This document shows positions 61,990 to 64,000 of a stretch of DNA of 64,000 nucleotides, one piece after another. The stretch is from Pseudomonas delhiensis. Lineage in GTDB: Bacteria; Pseudomonadota; Gammaproteobacteria; Pseudomonadales; Pseudomonadaceae. The DNA is taken from positions 362,944 through 426,943 of the forward strand of contig NZ_FZPC01000001.1 of assembly GCF_900187975.1 (NCBI RefSeq), read 5' to 3'. The notes beneath the pieces are model-generated. The model did not search any database and had not been told where the DNA came from. It saw only the letters and a list, made by a program, of their open reading frames with translations. How positions within the stretch are numbered: position 1 is the stretch's first letter; each line of letters opens with the position of its first letter. The translations under genes and the position numbers were made by a program.

Positions 61990-62823
61990 CTAGCCCGGTT
62001 TCAGCCCGGACAGGCGCGGCACCAGCAGGCGTTCGAACAGCCAGGGGCAGTAGCGGGCCAGGAGGCGCGCGCGCCAGTTGACGTTGGACAGCACCAGCAA
62101 GCGCTTGCGCTGCAGGGCGCTCTGGTAGATCGCCTCGGCCACGTCGCGCGGGGAGGCCACTTCGCTGCCCAGGACCGCGGCCGGCTGGCGGATCACCGAG
62201 CCGTCGCCGACCAGGGCGTTCTTGCGCAGGTCGGTGGCGGTGAAGCCGGGGCAGGCGAGGGTCACCGAGACGCCGGTGCCTTCCAGCTCCATGCGCAGGG
62301 TGTCGAACAGGCCGTGCAGGGCGTGCTTGCTGGCGTTGTAGGCGCTGCGATAGAGCAAGGGGGCGAAGCCGGTGAGCGAGCTGAGCACGACGATCTGCCC
62401 CCGGCGGGCGATCAGGCTGGGCAACGCCGCCCGGGTGCAATGCAGGGCGCCGTAGAAGTTCACCGCCATCACCCGCTGGAACACCTTCAGGTCGGTCTCG
62501 GCGAACAGGCTGCGGTGGGTGATGCCGGCGTTGTTGACCAGCACGTCGATGCCGCCGAAGCGCTCGATGGCCCCGGCCACGGCCTGCTCCACCGCCGCGG
62601 GGTCGGTGATGTCGCAACGCAGCCCCAGGGCCTCGACGTTGAGGTGTTGCTGCAGGTGCTGCACCAGGCTGTCGAGCGCGGCCTGGTCCAGGTCGAGGAT
62701 CACCGGCCGGGCGCCCGCCTGGGCGAAACGCAAGACCAGCGCACGGCCGATGCCCGAGCAGCCACCGGTCACCAGGACCGTCTTGTGCAGGTAGACCTTG
62801 CTGGAGAAGACCTTGCGTGGCAT
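61990..62823 (-). CDS. Short-chain dehydrogenase/reductase
   Basis: A 277-residue classical SDR. The NAD(P)-binding TGGCSGIGRAL is near residue 20, NNAG near 95, catalytic Ser in LSSLTG, and YNASK (Tyr-x3-Lys) near 165. The C-terminal 40 residues (ARLLARYCPWLFERLLVPRL) are hydrophobic and may associate with membrane, as in lipid-modifying SDRs. The ATG start gives MPRKVFSSKVYLH; the longer upstream frame lacks support. Substrate is unknown. Confidence 0.88.
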   Translation of the reverse strand: MPRKVFSSKVYLHKTVLVTGGCSGIGRALVLRFAQAGARPVILDLDQAALDSLVQHLQQHLNVEALGLRCDITDPAAVEQAVAGAIERFGGIDVLVNNAGITHRSLFAETDLKVFQRVMAVNFYGALHCTRAALPSLIARRGQIVVLSSLTGFAPLLYRSAYNASKHALHGLFDTLRMELEGTGVSVTLACPGFTATDLRKNALVGDGSVIRQPAAVLGSEVASPRDVAEAIYQSALQRKRLLVLSNVNWRARLLARYCPWLFERLLVPRLSGLKPG

Positions 62824-63043
62824 GTGCGGAGCCCTCGGCCAGGCGCCGCGGCGGTGCCGGGCGCCCCTCAAGCATAGCCCCCCGGGGAGCGCGACGAAGG
62901 CTCGGCCGGCCGCCACCTGTGCCGCTGGTCGCAGCCCGGAAATGTCGCCGCCGCTTTGCCGGCCACGGACTGGACAAGCCCCGGTTGGCGACTCATGCTC
63001 AATGCGGACACCAACACAAGAACGATAAAGGTGCGGCGCAGCA

Positions 63044-63793
63044 ATGCTCAAGAAACTCCTGTTCCCGTTGGCCTCGTCGCTGCTTCCGGCGTCGCTGGCC
63101 CATGCCCTGCCAGGCCCTGCCGGCGGCCCCCAGTCGCTGGCGGTCGGCTATTACGAGTTCCCGCCGTACATCTATACCGACGATGACGGCAGCACCCAGG
63201 GCGAAGGTGCCGAGCTGATCCGCAAGCTGCTGCGCCAGGCCGGCTACCGCGCCGAGCTCCGGGCCCTGCCCAGTGCCCGCCTCTACCAGGGCCTGCGCGA
63301 CGGCAGCGTCCAGCTGTGGGCCGGCGCCCCCGGCAAGCCCGAGCTGGCCGAAAGCACCCTGGAGTGCGAGCACGTGCTCGGCCAGGTCACCCTCAACCTC
63401 TATCGCCTGGCCTCCCAACCCGCGCCTCACCTGCCCCAGGGGCTGGCCGGCAGCCGGGTGATCCTGATCAGCGGCTACAGCTACTGGCGGCCCGCCACCC
63501 AGTTGCTGGACGACCCCCGGCTCAACCTGGAGGTGCACCGCACCACCACCCACAACGCAGCGCTGCAGATGCTGCTGCGCGACCGCGGCGACTACCTGCT
63601 GGACTACCAGGCCCCGGTCGAAGAAGCCCGCAACGCCGCCGGCCTGCCGCCGCTGGCCTACGACACCCTCTACCGCCTGCCGCTCAAGCTCATCGTCTCC
63701 CGCCGCACGCCCGACGCCGAACAGCTCCGCCAGCGCCTGGACCAGGCGTTCGAGCAGTTGAGTGCGAAGGGGGAGAAGGTCGAGTTGAACTGA
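63044..63793 (+). CDS. Periplasmic solute-binding protein (SBP_bac_3 family)
   Basis: A 249-residue secreted protein with signal peptide (residues 1 to about 21, ending AHA). It is a short member of the amino-acid-binding family 3: SLAVGYYEFPPYIYTDDDGSTQGEG is the N-terminal ligand loop, and GDYLLDYQAPVEEAR lies in the second lobe. No transporter genes are adjacent. The family also includes sensor inputs, so the role may be chemosensory or in transport. Bases 62824-63043 upstream hold no other feature I can identify. Confidence 0.84.
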   Translation: MLKKLLFPLASSLLPASLAHALPGPAGGPQSLAVGYYEFPPYIYTDDDGSTQGEGAELIRKLLRQAGYRAELRALPSARLYQGLRDGSVQLWAGAPGKPELAESTLECEHVLGQVTLNLYRLASQPAPHLPQGLAGSRVILISGYSYWRPATQLLDDPRLNLEVHRTTTHNAALQMLLRDRGDYLLDYQAPVEEARNAAGLPPLAYDTLYRLPLKLIVSRRTPDAEQLRQRLDQAFEQLSAKGEKVELN

Positions 63794-63857
63794 GGGGCAA
63801 TCACGGTCGCGCCGGTGGGTCTGGTGTGGGGGCCGACGGCAGCGGATTTCGGTCAGA

Positions 63858-63947
63858 CGTAGGGCGAATAACCGTTTGCGGTTATCCGCCGGTGGGCCTG
63901 GTGTGGGGCCGACGGCGGATAACGCCTGGGGCGTTATGCGCCCTACG
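63858..63947. repeat. Dispersed palindromic repeat (GTAGGGCG...ATAACC family)
   Basis: GTAGGGCGAATAACCGTTTGC and GGGGCGTTATGCGCCCTACG arms enclose the usual G+C-rich core. This is the same family as at 11470, 19650 and 42708, here in simple form. The sequence on either side up to the window end shows no gene. Confidence 0.75.
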
Positions 63948-64000
63948 ATTGCGTATTCGAACCGATGTTCCAGGCTGACACCGAACGCCCCGGCAACGCC

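Overview
The window is about 68-70% G+C and reads as a chromosomal segment of a Pseudomonas species related to the P. aeruginosa lineage. Support comes from gene blocks typical of that genus (dguABC, olsBA with an Anr-boxed usp and acpH, xseB-ispA-dxs), from REP/REPIN repeats built on a GTAGGAGCG...CTCGCGA core, and from uniform Pseudomonas codon use. The species cannot be named from sequence alone. No rRNA, tRNA, IS element, prophage or CRISPR array was seen.

Layout. 1-2.2 kb: the end of a D-glutamate catabolic cluster (dguA truncated by the window edge, dguB, dguC), then a lower-G+C stretch with a frameshifted membrane-protein remnant. 2.9-7.3 kb (minus): a cassette of a formaldehyde-activating-enzyme homologue, an aldo/keto reductase, an aldehyde dehydrogenase and an MFS transporter. 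7.6-14.9 kb (minus): envelope and general-metabolism genes (lipoprotein, acyltransferase, phospholipase-D-type synthase, YceI protein, serine hydrolase, ODP-type metallo-hydrolase, short acyl-CoA-dehydrogenase-like protein). 15.0-18.2 kb: ornithine-lipid genes olsBA, convergent with a universal stress protein gene that carries a perfect Anr box, and acpH. 18.4-21.9 kb: xseB-ispA-dxs.

21.9-40.2 kb (minus): the centrepiece, a 20-gene ethanolamine-utilisation microcompartment operon, eutS-P-Q-T-D-M-N-E-J-G-H-A-B-C-L-K-pduS-pduT-eutR-ackA. The first sixteen genes and eutR follow the enterobacterial eut order. pduS and pduT, normally found in propanediol loci, sit between eutK and eutR, and an acetate kinase gene follows. 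Divergent from it at 40.5-42.6 kb is btuB behind a cobalamin riboswitch. Together these encode B12 uptake, adenosylation (EutT, possibly fed electrons through PduS/PduT), ethanolamine ammonia-lyase and its reactivase, acetaldehyde oxidation or reduction, substrate-level ATP formation (EutD plus AckA), the shell (EutS, M, N, L, K, PduT), an ethanolamine permease and an AraC-type activator.

42.6-43.4 kb: a five-copy 144-bp tandem repeat made of two fused repeat families. 43.4-47.0 kb (minus): translationally coupled HAD phosphatase, tesB, a double-domain SagB-type oxidoreductase and a GNAT. 47.1-50.9 kb (plus): histone-deacetylase-like hydrolase, a DnaA-box-like triplicated repeat, BaiN-type flavoprotein, GNAT, VOC protein. 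51.2-57.8 kb (minus): a LuxR-type regulator, a PotABCD-type ABC transporter and an aminoaldehyde/betaine-aldehyde dehydrogenase. 58-63.8 kb: RhlE-type helicase, NYN-domain protein, DUF2076 protein, YciC-type membrane protein, VOC protein, SDR and a periplasmic solute-binding protein.
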